This document shows, one piece after another, positions 9,791 through 22,394 of a stretch of 64,000 nt of DNA. The stretch's first letter is position 1. Each line of letters starts with the position of its first letter. Under the pieces are notes generated by a model. It was not told the DNA's origin. It saw only the letters and a program-made list of their open reading frames with translations, and did not search any database. The DNA is from Rattus norvegicus (taxonomy: Eukaryota; Chordata; Mammalia; Rodentia; Muridae), in contig NW_026947367.1 in the NCBI RefSeq assembly GCF_036323735.1, forward strand, positions 1,909,001-1,973,000. The letters are read 5' to 3'. A program made the position numbers and the translations under genes.

Positions 9791-11080
9791 CAGTTATCTT
9801 CTCTTTTATTTCTTTCATTTTTTAATTTTAAGCAAATTTTATTCATTTTTTCTAATTGGATATTTTATATGTACATTTCAAATCTTATTTCCGTTCCCAA
9901 TTTCTTGACCATAAGATCCCAAACTGGCACCCCGCCTCTTCTACAACCCCCATTACTGTCCGTTTTCAGTTCACTGATTTGCCACTAGAATGCACTTCTG
10001 TATTTGATATGCTCTAGCTGTGTCTCACATGGAAGATCTATATACAGTTCCTGTCAGCATGCACTTCTAAGCTTCATCAATCTTATCTATTTTGGTGACT
10101 GATGTATATGTATTTCTGCCACATGTACGGCATAATCTGAATGGGATTCCGTCAGTCTCTCCTCTAAATTCATAGATAGCATTGTTCCACCTTTTAAAAA
10201 GGAGTGAAGCATGAACATTTTGTGTGTTCTTTTCTTGAGCTTCCAGTTGTCTGTGGACTGCATCTTGGGTAACTTGAGCTTTTTTGCCAATATTCACTTT
10301 CGATGGTTTCATACCATATGTGTTTTTCTGTAATTTGTTACCTCAATCAGTGTGATATTTTCTAGTTCATTCCATTTGTCTATGTCTTTTTTGAGATCAT
10401 TGGTTTTGATACCCTAGTAGTACACCATTTTGTAGATGTACCATATTTTCTGTATCCATTCCTCTGATGAATTCCATTAGGGTTTCTTCTAGCTCCTGGG
10501 TATTATAAATAAGGCAGCTATGAACATATTTGAGGATATGTCTTTTTTGTATGTTGGAGCATCTTTTGGTTATATACCCAGGAGAGGTATATCTGGGTCC
10601 TCAAGTAATGAAATTTCCAATTTTCTGAAGAATCTTCAGACTGATTTCCAGAGTGGTTTAACCAGTTCGTTATGCCACCAACAAAGATGGAGCTTTCCTC
10701 TCACTTGACATTCTTATCAACATCTGTTCTCTCCAGAGTTTTTATTTTAGCCATTCTTACATGTGTGAGGTGGAATCTCAGGGTTGTTTTCATTTACATT
10801 TCCTTGATGACTAAATATGATCAACATTTATTTAGATGCTTCTCAGATATTTGATATTCCTCAGTTGAGAAATCTTTACTTAGTTCTGTACCACAATTTT
10901 AATAGGGTTATTTGTCTCTCTTAAGCGTAATTTCTTGAGTTCTTTGTATGTACTAGGTAATAGCCCTCTGTCAGATGTAGGATTGGTGTAGACCTTTTCC
11001 CAATCTGTTTCCTTCTGTTTTGTCCTAATGACAGTGTCTTTGGCAGACAGTTTTCTACTATATTGAAGAAATATCAATTA
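9790..11080 (-). mobile_element. L1 fragment (ORF2 C-terminus and 3'UTR), decayed
   Basis: On the minus strand this reads ORF2 C-terminal sequence (11,080 to about 10,330) and then the 3'UTR to about 9800. The plus-strand shadow contains the familiar ATCTGGGTCCTCAAG and GGTTATATACCCAGGAGAGG pieces (10,560-10,610). Frameshifts and stops are frequent. The 3'UTR part resembles the L1 piece found in every array unit, but only here does it continue into ORF2. Confidence 0.85.
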
Positions 11081-12030
11081 GTGAAACAGAAGAGGGACTG
11101 GTTCCTTCCTGACTTCTGTACGTGTCCTGAACAGTAATTGGGGGAACTAAACAACCATGTTCTATTCCTATAAGGCATGTCTATCTACACTCGTAGGTCT
11201 AGAGAGACTTAGCAGTGATCCTGGGCATATGCACATCAACTTTATGCTGACATAGTTTGTAGTTTTCATCCTGGCTTCTGTAACTACAGCCAAAGATGTT
11301 CTGAAGACAAATTACACCCAGTACAGATGTGGATATGCTTGAGGAGAATGTCTCCTTGGTTTTCTGAAGCATAGCTAAGGTAGACATAGGAAAACAGAAC
11401 TCCCTGCTCAACTGATCTCTGGGAATGCTGACATTCTGCCTTCATCTCCTTATATGTTCTTGAATATCCTTTGGTGTTCTAGCATTGGACTGCAATGAAA
11501 TACTATGCTGGAGAGGTGTGGGAAACACCTGAACTCTTCCATTAGAGATCAGCAAGATGAGCTGTATTTGCATTCAATTGATTGTGTACGTTTCTTGTCT
11601 TTGTTTGACAATGCAGTTCTGATGTCTCCTACTTCATTTTTCATGTGTCCAAGTTGTGGGAAAGCATACCTCACAATTGCTTCCCATCCTCCATCCTAGT
11701 GTCTTAGATTTTAGTGTAACCCTTCATATTTTATATTATCGATACACTATCCTAACTTTTTTTAACATACACATCTCTATTATCCCTGCACACTGTGTGT
11801 GTCTGTTTGTGTCTGTGTGTGTCTGTGTGTATCTGTGTACCTTTTGTGTCTATGTGTGTGTGTTTGTGTCCTTAAATAGTTAGTTTGTATGCAATTTACA
11901 GAAACCATTTTCACTGAAAGAATTCTCTGTAAAAAATCTATAAACTGTGGATGGGGCATAATCCAAATGGTCTCCCACAATGTGGCCTTCTAGAAAGATT
12001 AGCATTATCTGTAATAAAAGAATACGCTTG
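11081..12030. other. Unassigned sequence with a TG-rich tract
   Basis: Nothing recognisable as a gene. An imperfect (TGTGTC)n/(TG)n tract lies at about 11,795-11,875. Confidence 0.6.
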
Positions 12031-12548
12031 ACAAGTAAGGGCAGGCTGACAGGAACTGGATGTAGATTTCACCTGAGAGAAATAGCCAGAATACAGCAAA
12101 TACATAGGGGAATGCCAGCAGCAAACCATTGAACTGAGAACGGGACCCCCGTTGAAGGAAACAGAGACAGGACTGGAAGTACTTGAAGGGGCTTGAGAAC
12201 CCATATGAACAACAATGCCAAGGAACTAGAGGTTCCAGGGACTAAGCCACTCCCTAAAGATTATACATGGACTGATCGTGGGCTCCAACCTCATAGGGAA
12301 CAATGAATAGCCTAGTAGGAGCACCAGTGGAAGGGCAATCCCTTAGTCCTGCTAACATTGAATCCCCAGTGAACGTGATTTTTGGGGCAAGGGCGGTAAT
12401 GGGGGGAGAATGGGGATGGGAACAACCATATACAATGGGCTTAGGGGTTAGAGAGTGGGGTTAGGGAGATGTTGGCCCAGAAACCGGGAAAGGCAATAAC
12501 AATTGAAATGTAAATAATAAGTACTCAAGTTAATAAAGAAAAAAAAGA
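12031..12548 (+). mobile_element. L1 3'UTR fragment with intact 3' end
   Basis: Rodent L1 3'UTR from GGGCAGGCTGACAGGAACTGG (about 12,040) through the G-rich block near 12,385-12,470 to TACTCAAGTTAATAAAGAAA and a short A-rich tail. It is 5'-truncated. Confidence 0.88.
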
Positions 12549-13866
12549 ATATGCTTCAAAGCAAAACTTGGAGGAAATACCCTGACATGTCTACATTATA
12601 GCTGTGAACTGTGACATTGTTTTCGTGGCTTCCGTAGTCAGACATGTGGCCTTTGAAGCCAAGCTGCATCCTGTGGATCTGTAAATAATCTGAGAGAGAC
12701 TTTCAACTCGGACACATAAAGCATGTGAAATGCATGAAAAGACAGGTGCAGCCATTGTGACACTGCCATCCCAATGGATAAATGGAACTGTTGACAATCA
12801 CAGAGTGGGATTCTCATGTCTGAAGTTTGACACCCAGCTAGGAATATGTAACCTGTCAGTTCAGTTCCTGAGTACCATCCAAAGGCCAAGGGTAGGCTCA
12901 GATGAAGTACTGATGAAGATAGGTGCTGTTCCTTGTGAGCTGCATGTGAGGGTATGTGGAAGACCACTCAGCCTCTTGTGACATGGGAGATCAGAGTAAT
13001 GAGAAACAGACAAAGGGGACAATTCTGTGTTTTGTTTTGTTTTGTTTTTGGGGGGGCCACCATAACGACGTTCTCCAGGCTAAGGATTTGCTCATGGAAA
13101 TGTAGTGTCTCACATTGGTAAAGGCCAAGCTGTATGAAGCCTCAATATCAAAACTGTGTCCAAGGTTCTTTCTTAGTTACTGGGATTTACAGGTAGTCCT
13201 TCAAACCTTGTCTTCTAGATTCACAAATTCTTTTCTGGCTTCATGTACATAAGGCATATTCTTTCATTCTCTGTGTGTGTGTGTGTCTCTCTGCGTCTCT
13301 GTCATATTTTTTCCTCTATCCTAGAACAGTCTTTACTAATGATAACATATTTCTTGCCAGTTTAAGCACTTCCTTATCTTATAAACCCTAGTGTGATCTG
13401 AACTAGGTGTCCTCTGGAGAACCACAATTAGAAATAGAGTTGACATGCAACTCTACTAGACTAGTACTTAAACGCCTGTGAAGATGCAGAATATTCAACA
13501 ACTCCCAACAAGCTTAGGGCCCAATAAGCATGTATGGAAGGTAAATTTTCAGAGATCCAAGAAGTGCATGGCAGGCTGACCATGGGCTTGCTTCTCTTTG
13601 GTGGGACTGCCAGGATCATGACAAAAGTTACATGGGGCTCTAATAAACATGTATAGTTTAATAATACCTAGACTCTACACTTACTTTACCATTCCCTGTC
13701 TGTAGGTTTCTAATGGATGCTGTCCATAAATGTAGTAGTGACACCCTTTCAGGAGTATAGACGTTGTCACATGTGGCACCCAACAGAAGAATTTGACTTT
13801 TCTTCCCTGGTTGAAGCTCCTTATCATTGATCTACATATTTGTCCCCATGACTGATGCTTTGTTTT

Positions 13867-13867
<1 letters not shown>
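12549..13867. other. Unassigned sequence
   Basis: No repeat family or gene is recognised. Overlapping ORFs of 83-109 codons occur on both strands at 12,590-12,981; they compete with one another and have no recognisable motif. A (GTTTT)n run followed by a G run lies at 13,029-13,056. Confidence 0.5.
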
Positions 13868-13910
<43 letters not shown>

Positions 13911-13953
13911 TGTCTGTCTGTCTGTCTGCCTGTCTTTGTCTCTGTCTGTCTCT
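13868..13953. repeat. (TG)n(TCTG)n compound microsatellite
   Basis: Pure TG units pass into TCTG units and then a looser TCTG/TCTC tail. Confidence 0.95.
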
Positions 13954-15462
13954 TTCCTTCATATAATAACTCTCCATAGTATAGCATGACTTCTTAATTG
14001 CTCATTCCAGGTTGACCCACCATGCTTTCTCTGACTGTTTTTGAGGTCTCAAATTGCACCTATGTTAACCAATGCACCTGCAGCCTGACCTGTGAACTGC
14101 TGCTCACATCATAAACAGCCCCATGTCTAAAACATGTTATTTTTGAGGCTCTGAACAATGTTTTTGTCCAAATTTACACAATTATTCCTAGTTTTTTACT
14201 CCCCCCCCAAACTGTACTACTCTGTGGATCTTTCCAAAGTCTTTGGTTACTTGTATTTATCTATGTGCCAACGCTACAAAGAAGGCATAATCCCAACTCT
14301 CCAGCATCATCCTGACCTAAGTTCTCAACTTCCTTTCTTCCTTGTCATTTTCAGCCTGCAACATAAGGTGGGGAAGACAAATTCTGGGCTTTGATTGAAA
14401 ATTTAGGCTTCAATAACTGTACATGATGGTGGGAAAGAATTCAATAAATCAGTCATATCTCCATTTTAGAAGGGAGAGTATTGGAAAATCTTCCCTTGTG
14501 TCTCAGGCAAAGGTACTTGAAAGGGCAACTTGGCTTGTTGATTTGGAGAAGATCTAGTTAATGGGTAGTTATGTGATGTTGAAGGGGACACTCCTCTGGA
14601 TACACTATTGTATACCTGAAATTCCGTGGTATTCTCTGTGATATCACTAGTGTTATGGAAACAGAAGCTGCCCTTGTGGTATTTAGTTAGTGCATATTGG
14701 TTTACACACAGACATGTTTTTTAGGATTATCAAGTTATTTACAGGGAAAACAGAATGCATGGTGAGATGAGAGAGAGACAAAAAATTAGAACTTCTTTCT
14801 TGTTATAAAAGTGCAAAATAAATAATCTGGTGTAAAGCAGAGAGAGTAAGCCCTGAGCCACTGCTGGGGAGCTTCCTCGAGAAGCTGTGCTTGGGTCAGA
14901 CCTCTTAGGAGCAGGACTTATGGTCTGAAACCTCTAGATTCTAAAAGAAGGGACCAAGCATCAAGAATATCTGATGAATGTTGGGCAGACCACCAGTAAT
15001 TGACAAGCATGCTGTTGGTTTGCTATGAGTTCCTTATTTTCACTCCGAATGAGAAAGATATCCAATAGGAGCCACATAGATAAAGCTTCGCCACTCAGGG
15101 TAGAGTATTGGACTTCATCTTCACAGGATTCCTGTACATGTCATTGACATGTTGTGATAATAAGAGAGAGATACTGCCCTGGACATGTATCAAAATCTCA
15201 GACTCATTTTTCTTGAACATACATGTTTAGGGCTTTGTGGTCCTAAGCAGTATGGACTACAGAACTTACCTGCATATGTCTAGCAATCATGGTTGTAGGT
15301 AGGAGAGTAGCTAATAGGTCCATCTTGAAAAGAGCTTTCTTACTCTTTCAGTGCTTCAAAGTGTCTGTAGAGTTCCCCTTTCCTCATGCTTTGTTGGGGG
15401 ACAAAGCATGGTCTCTCCTGTGACTGGGCCATTAATATGCATGTTCCCTTGTGTTTATCTAC
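13954..15462. other. Unassigned sequence upstream of exon-like segments
   Basis: No repeat or gene recognised, apart from short ORFs without features. The end of the stretch (15,440-15,462) is pyrimidine-rich and finishes in a plausible splice acceptor. Confidence 0.5.
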
Positions 15463-15770
15463 AGGGTTTGCTGGGAAGGCATCATGCCAACCTTTCACCA
15501 TCAGTGAGAAAGTACAGCACATTAAGAAGTTGGAGAAACTGACTATTGAGCTCAAGAAGAAAACCTGTGAGTTGGGTAACTTCCAGGAATACTGACCCAT
15601 TGCATCCACAGAATTTCAACAGAAGATAGTCATTACATTCAGTCATTTGTTGACCCTCTTGACCCTTCTGTGTTAACCCCAGTATTCTCACATCAGAAGC
15701 AACTGCAACGCCAGCATCCTTATGCACAAACTCATTTTTCTGATGCACCTCTCAAAAGCAGAACTTGAAG
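15463..15770 (+). pseudogene. Two exon-like segments, possible relic of a coiled-coil gene
   Basis: A pyrimidine-rich run ending TTTATCTACAG precedes 15,463. The following frame reads GFAGKASCQPF, then ISEKVQHIKKLEKLTIELKK, a charged, heptad-like, coiled-coil-like stretch, and stops at about 15,595. A second acceptor-like run (TGTGTTAACCCCAG) ends near 15,683. It opens a segment encoding SNCNASILMHKLIFLMHLSK followed by AELEG, ending at a donor-like GAAG/GTAGGA near 15,770. The spacing is short and the first frame has an in-frame stop, so a functional gene is unlikely. The first segment loosely recalls the rodent Dlg5-derived takusan/Speer coiled-coil families, but I cannot confirm that. Confidence 0.3.
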
Positions 15771-15974
15771 GTAGGATAGGAGTGTAATGGGAAGCTATTT
15801 CATTTCCAGAAAAGAAGAAGGTGTGTTTGAATAACAGTGGAGATATGGCAAGCAATGTGTGAGCTCTCATCCTGGATTTTAATAGAAAAAAATGGATTTT
15901 CTGTCCTCAGAGGAACACAGAAAGCTGGTAAGCTACAGAAGCATAGTAACTTAGACTTAGATAAGAAAACTTTT

Positions 15975-16170
15975 GATTTTTATTTATTTTAAAGATTTAA
16001 TTTATTTTATTTTTAAGAGTATACTTTACTTGTCAGACACACCAGAAGAGGGCATCAGATGACATTATAGATGATTGTATGCCATGATGTGTACACTTGG
16101 AATTGAACTCATGACCTTTGGAAAAAACAGGCAGTACTCTTAATTGCTGAATAATCTTCCCAGCCTAAAC
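15975..16170 (-). mobile_element. B2/B3-type SINE
   Basis: The plus strand shows the reverse complement of a B2/B3 element: AAAGATTTAATTTATTTTAT, then CAGACACACCAGAAGAGGGC, then GGAATTGAACTCATGACCTT, ending with AATCTTCCCAGCCT. It is diverged but complete in order. Confidence 0.85.
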
Positions 16171-16182
16171 TATTTCTCCTTC

Positions 16183-16305
16183 CTCTTCTTCTTCTTCTTC
16201 TTCTTCTTCTTCTTCTTCTTCTTCTTCTTCTTCTTCTTCTTCTTCTCCTCCTCCTCCTCCTCCTCCTCCTCCTCCTCCTCCTCCTCTTTCTTCTTCTTCT
16301 TCTTC

Positions 16306-16342
<37 letters not shown>

Positions 16343-16353
16343 TATTATTATTA
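16183..16353. repeat. Compound trinucleotide tract (TTC)n(TCC)n(TTC)n(ATT)n
   Basis: About 170 bases of pyrimidine-only triplets switch to ATT near 16,308. The tract follows the SINE directly. Translations give Phe/Ser/Leu or Lys/Glu/Asn strings and are not genes. Confidence 0.97.
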
Positions 16354-19139
16354 AGAAACCCTAAGTAGATCAAAATTAACCCTCCTCCAGTGCTCTTCCC
16401 CTTCCTGATTCAAGAACTTACAATAAGGAAAGTCACAATAATATCTGCCCCTCCACCTCAGCACTAAATAAAGAAAAATTTTACTTTTTCTTAGCTATGG
16501 AAATTTTCTTGTTGACTGGGCTCATAGCTTCAGACTTGAAGTCAGGCATACTATGGACAATGTAGATCCTTTTGGAAGAAGCTGCTACGTTGGAGGAACT
16601 GGGTAACAGTGAGCAATTGTAAGATGTTGGTCCACCACCTGATGCCTTGCTGAGAAAAAAGTCTCCTCTTCTCAGCCAGAAAACTGGGCAAGCTGGGTAA
16701 ACAGGCATAGCTAACAAGCCAGTCCAGTTTATACAAGGTATAAAGGGAGAGCATTTCATTGACTAAGTTGAATATAAACACTGTCCACTATTTTCTTATC
16801 ACATGAAAGGAAACTTTGGTGGATTTTGTCTATCCTCGGGTCCACAAAGATCACTTCTCACTATCATTGCCATTTCTTCCCTGGTAGGACCCTTAAGAGA
16901 ACTGAGAGAGTCAGAGAAAGACACAGACAACAATAATCTACATTGTAGAGATCAAGGCCATCTCATAAGAAACACTTCCTCGTGGCTGTGAATTCAGCAG
17001 AGGGAAATTGCAACCAACGCTTGATAATGCAGCTGATATCTGGTATACAGACTCATTGACTAACTTTTCTATTGGAGAAAGGAAGCATCAAAAGTTAGCA
17101 TGAGACCAAAAAAAAAAATACTAAAATGAGTCAGAACTCTGATACATTTAGTAAGTGTTCCCAGTGTGGGTCACAAATAACATGAAGGATATATGTTTGA
17201 TCTAGAGTTACTCTGTTGGAGTCCTCACATTTCATATGTACTTGAAAATCTGTCACAGCAAACTATATTGATATCATATGCTAGTCCGAGAGACCATATC
17301 CAAAAGTATATAATTCCTTCTGAAATACAGTGTTGAAAATACTGCACATCACACATTTGTATGTAAGGCTAAAATTAATGTTCTACCTAGATAAAACCAT
17401 TCTCTCAATCCTTATCTAAGTAACTTGTTTTTATTTTTCCGTTTGGAAAATGGCTGAGTATTCTTCAGTTCCAAACATGAACTGAAGTGACACTTCCTCA
17501 GACTGTACACATAGTGGACATCTGAGTAGTAATTGACATTTTTAGCCAGTTGGGTCTCCCCAACGGTCTTTTAGGCATGAATAAGCATGTATAGCCATAT
17601 TTTAGCCACGGGATTCATGTAGTAGCCTAAATATTACAGGATTCCTCTGTTGCAAATAATTTTCTTTTACACAGGTGATGGAAGGTGTATCAAAGGCTGA
17701 GTATCAAACGTTGTAGATATTACACCATCTGTAGATGATAATATACCAAGGAGAATCCCTTAGGATTACACTGATTGATCTAGATACTCCCACATGATTC
17801 TAATACAGAACAAGAAATCACTTGGCTTGGAAACTTACAATAATATAGTGCTGCGGAGCTATGTGGAGTGTTAATAGATAATGAGAAACCACCTAAAAAG
17901 CACAGGCATATGTACAAGATGCTATTCAAAAATTATCCAGAGGCAGTTTGGCAACCTACATTCAGCACAAAATGATTGATTCTTCACTTCATAGATTCTG
18001 ATCAGGTAAATTGAATATTGAGAAAGCTATATGAGAACTCACTTGGTTATCATATGACTGTACAACTAGGTAGTCTCAACAGACATGTCAATCAGGAAGC
18101 ATAGCCTGAACTTGCCAACAATGGATGAAGTGCATTTAGCTGATGAGGTCTGACCATGAAACTCAAATTTCCAAAATACCAGGTAGGTTTGAATTTGCAG
18201 AACAATAAATACTTAATGAGTTTTGGGGCAAAATTCTATTCTAAAGACTCCAAAAATTATTTATCAACCAGCTCTTAATCCCTATGGAGAGATTAATTGT
18301 AGAAAAAATGAATTTAATCTGTACCCCAGAGGTATAAATAATTGGTGCAATTTGAAGTGATTTGATATGTTAAAGAAACATGCAAAACAAAGGAGTTCAG
18401 GCTATTCTTGAACAGATTTGCTTCTAAAGCATGTAACACGAGTTACTGTGGAATGACCTAGACACATACATGCACATATCCTACAATTAATTGATTTGTT
18501 CTGTGCTGTGTGTGGTATGCCAGACTAATCCAAGGTAGGAAGTATATAATGCACAAGTATTTTAAACCCAATATCAATGAAAAGAAATCAGAATTCCTCT
18601 TGTGAATGCCATCCTAGATGAGTTAATCCAGATCAAATGGAAAAATGAGTTATATATTCACTTTAATCTAAATGTTAATTCTCTAAACTGTGTATCTGTA
18701 TGATCAGTTTTGTGTAAGTGTCTAGTAGGAACCAGGCCGTCCTTATTTTGAGAAGTGCAAGTGTCCTTATGTATTGCTGAAAGACACAGTCAGGAACAGG
18801 AATATCAAATGTGAAGAGACAGGGAAAAGAGCAACAAGGAAGGGAATGTAGTACATACAGTTAAATTGAGAGACATTTGAGGCATTGAATGGAAAACTAA
18901 TGGAGTAGAAAATTTTTTTTTAAATTTTTATCAAGTAATTAAACATTTGCTATAGTTACAAGGGCAGAAGATAAAATATTGGATGGGTTTATCTATGTGA
19001 AATTCAAATAATAAGTAAGTCACAACAATTTTGGATTTCAATTTTAGTAAACCTATGTTACAAATATTGACTGTAGTCATTAAGGAGAGAGATTTTAACA
19101 TCTCTGTTGGAAACATACATATCTTATATTATAAACATT
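16354..19139. other. Unassigned AT-rich sequence
   Basis: About 2.8 kb without a recognised repeat or gene. ORFs are short (the largest are 92 and 76 codons, minus strand, 16,481-16,781), overlap in different frames and lack motifs. It may be ordinary unique DNA. Confidence 0.55.
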
Positions 19140-20370
19140 GCAAGTGTAAAATAATCTATGTATTTGTTTACATTTCAAAGACATTTCCCAAACTCTTCTT
19201 TCTTTATTGAATCCTCCAAGCCTTTCCGATTCTCTTTGTTTCTATGATGGTGCTCCTCCATCTACATGGCCACTTCCACTTTACCCATCTAACACCCTCC
19301 TTCTCTGGGTTATGATGTTTCCACAAAACCAATTGCCTTCCTTTCCAGAGATGGCAGATGAGGCAGTTGTCTTTTCCCTATGCTTTACTGTCTACATAGC
19401 AGTAACCATGTACTGGCCAAGTATACTCTTGTTGGTAAATTTCGTGAGACTCTGAAAGGTAAACTTAATTGATACTGTTGTTTTTCATATTGGTTTCCAA
19501 TCCCTTTAAGATCCTTTAGGCATTCGACTAACTCATCTTATGTGGCTGTCATTTTCTTTCAAATGTTTAGCTGTATCACCATCTGTCTCAGTCAGGTGAT
19601 GGCAGAGCCCCTCAGAGGACAGACATATTAGGGTCTAATCTGCAAGCACATCTTTACATCAGGAATAGTGCGAGGATTTACGGTCTGTGGATGAAATGAT
19701 TCTTATGGTGTGGTGGTCTCTGGAGGGCCTTTCTTCATTCTCTGCTCTTTTTTTTACATTTTTTAAGCCTTGGATATTTATACGTTAAAATTTTGAGCTG
19801 CGTGGCAGCACCATCCCTTCAACAGGGTCATGTTTAGCTACAAGGGGCAGTCTGCAGTCGTTCTATCTCTTTGCTGCTTTGTATTTCAACTAACATCATC
19901 CCAGTAGGTGTATGGGAGCATTTTGGATTCTTGAAATCGGGTATTCCCTGGGAATACCCAAGTTCACCACCCATCATTGATGATTATTGTTATTTATTCC
20001 ACTTTTCCTCTGGATTTCTCTCTTCTGTCTTTTCATTGTTGCTGCTCCCCCGACTTTGTCTATCCTTCTGTACCTGTAGCTAGGTCCCATTTTCCCTCCT
20101 CCTTCTAAGTTTGTTGCAAGCATCCACAATTGGTTTTCTTTCATGTCACCATGCATGTGATGAAGGATTTTAATTGTGGGTATTCTGTACTTTGTGGCTA
20201 ACATCCAAATGTCCCTAAGTACATCCGATGATAGGACCTTTTCAATCTCTGTTAATTCACTATTTTCCAGTTCCATCTCTTTGCCTACAGTGTTCTTGGT
20301 CTCCTCATTTTTAATACCTGAGTAGTGTTCTTTGTTTAATTATAGCACACTTTCTCTATTTACTCCTCAT
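19140..20370 (-). mobile_element. Lx-type L1 fragment (ORF2 end and 3'UTR)
   Basis: The plus strand carries the reversed Lx-type 3'UTR, for example CATCTGTCTCAGTCAGGTGA followed by GAGCCCCTCAGAGGACAGAC near 19,580-19,625. It continues into the reversed ORF2 end near 20,170-20,370 (TTGTGGCTAACATCC, TTTAATACCTGAGTAGTG). It is heavily diverged and no frame survives. Confidence 0.75.
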
Positions 20371-20379
20371 GGAGATGAC

Positions 20380-22390
20380 ACTAGAGAGGGGTGAAGAAAT
20401 TCCCTGAAACCCTGGGAAGACGAGGAACATGCCTTTTTGGTATAAAAAGGAGTTACTTGATCATCTTGGGACAATATGGAATGGCCAGCATGCCCTTGTA
20501 AGGAATGGCAACTTTCCACAATTCCTTGGTCATTTTTTGGAAAATTCCAGGTTCCTTTGGACAGATGGAGAAGGTGTGGGTCTCACCTGAGGAATAGTTG
20601 TAGCTTTTGTTGTCTCTTTGGCAGCAGAAGATGGCACAAGGTCTCTTTTGGCAGAAGGGAGAAGGTTGAAACTGTCTTCCTTTGAGGAGAAATTTCTCAA
20701 GACTGTATCAGAATAATCAAATCATAAGACTTTGTTTCTAGAAACTGGGTGCCTGTGGTCTACTGTGGTGGAGGGAGAATGTCGACTATTTCTCCCCAGA
20801 GTGGAAATGTAAATAAATCTACTTGGGTAGATGGGGACAGTTGTAAAGCATGCTGATCAGATGCAGTAGATACTAAGACATCCTTCTCAGATGAGGAAGG
20901 TCTTATTGTACAGTGTATATGTGTGGAAATCCTGAATGCAACATCATAATGGGGGGAAGGTATTAGAACTACCTCTGAAGATGTGACCTCTCCTAGAGCA
21001 TCCTAGACAAATGTTAGAGGTCTGAGAGACTCATGAGCATATAAGGATGTTTCTAGATATTGTTGTGTAATTGTGGAAATTCCAAAAAAAATTCTTAGGC
21101 TGGAGAAGTGAAAACAGACTTTTGAATAGAAGTGTCAGGTTTCCTAGGTTGCTTGATAGGCAAAACAGGTTCCAAGACCCCTTCAGAAGATATAGTAAAA
21201 TCCAAAGCCTTTGAGGTATTTGGCAGATGTTCTGGGTCTGCTTGTGGGTATAAAGAAGGACTCAAAACCATTTGTGCATATTTGGAAGAGTGTGTAGCAT
21301 CTTCTGTAGTTGGGGAAAATGGTTGATCTTGAGGAGATAAAGAAGTTCCTATAGCCTCCTGTGAAGTTTGCTGAGGTCATATGCATTCTTTTGCACAAAT
21401 GGAATCCAAGGAATCTCTTTCCTCAGATAACGAGGATGCTACAGACACTGGTGTTTGCATATCATGTTCCCCCACCCCTCATTCACATATGGTTGTATCC
21501 ATAACCTTCTCTACAGATGGAATATGTCCAAGAACATCTTTTGTACATGTGTCACGTCCATAAGCCATCTCTAAAGATGTGGCTGTGGGTAGGACTACTT
21601 TTGTAGATGTTTCTTGTCCCACAGTCCCTTTATGAGATAGAGTACTACTCAGAGAATCCTGCTCAGTTTTGGGAAATTCTAGCATCTCTGATGTATATGT
21701 GGAAAATTTTGGAGCCTCTCCTTTCAGGACAGAACAACCTAGAGTCCCCTGAAGGGGAAAGAGATGTTTTATCTTCTCTGGAAATTGTACAAATATGGAG
21801 CCTGCATGGCTCATTGACTGTGTCTTGTGATAAACTTAGTTGTTTTGGTGCTTATGACAAGTCAGGGGGTCCTTTTGTGTGATAGAGGATATTTGAGTAA
21901 CTTCTGATGTATAGGGATATAGGAACCACTGGGGGAGATGGTGAGGGTGCAAGATCACAATATTTATGAGCAGAAGGCTCAAGAGTCACTGGTTAGATTC
22001 AGAATTTTCTACCACATCTTGCATGGGTGTGGAACTCTCAAGAACCCCTTCTGAAACTGTAAATGGTCCTTAATCTAATGGTGTACAGGAAGAAAGTTTT
22101 GTCTTACTTGGGCTGGTATGTGTGTTATGAGATTCAGTTTGCGGAATTTTGATTGTATTTTGTCCCCTTTGAACATAATGATGATTTAAGCCCATTTTTA
22201 ATAGTGGAGGACTTTGAAGGCCCTTTTGGTTTGATATGGAAGTTCTGAAAACCCCTTTGTCAGCAGAAACAGTTTTCAAACTCATTTTACCCAAAGCAGA
22301 TTGCATAAGGCACTTTGTTGGAGAGTGGGGACATCTTTGAGTTTCTTTGTGAGTGGACATAGCTCTGTGCCCTGCTAAGACCATCAGAGG
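20380..22390 (-). pseudogene. Degenerate coding-like tandem repeat, unrecognised
   Basis: About 2 kb of loosely repetitive DNA. On the minus strand the two longest pieces are open for 104 codons (22,384-22,070) and 111 codons (21,814-21,479), and related phrases continue downstream across stops. A short Ser/Thr/Glu-rich phrase recurs at irregular spacing: TVSEGVLESSTP, TYTSEMLEFPKT, ISSEGVLEPVLP, SSEVVLIPSP, PSSSEKDVLVST. Mostly short, irregularly spaced recurrences within otherwise dissimilar sequence suggest an old minisatellite-like or repeat-containing exon that has decayed. I recognise no family. The right end abuts the 5'UTR of the plus-strand L1, the left end an Lx fragment. It could instead be a non-coding repeat whose period happens to keep frame. 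Confidence 0.4.
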
Positions 22391-22394
22391 GGCA

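Noticed and set aside
12590..12981. Possible small gene with ORFs on both strands
   Set aside because: Three overlapping frames compete and none has a recognisable domain or codon pattern.
16481..16781. 92- and 76-codon minus-strand ORFs
   Set aside because: Overlapping in different frames, no motif, no splice structure.
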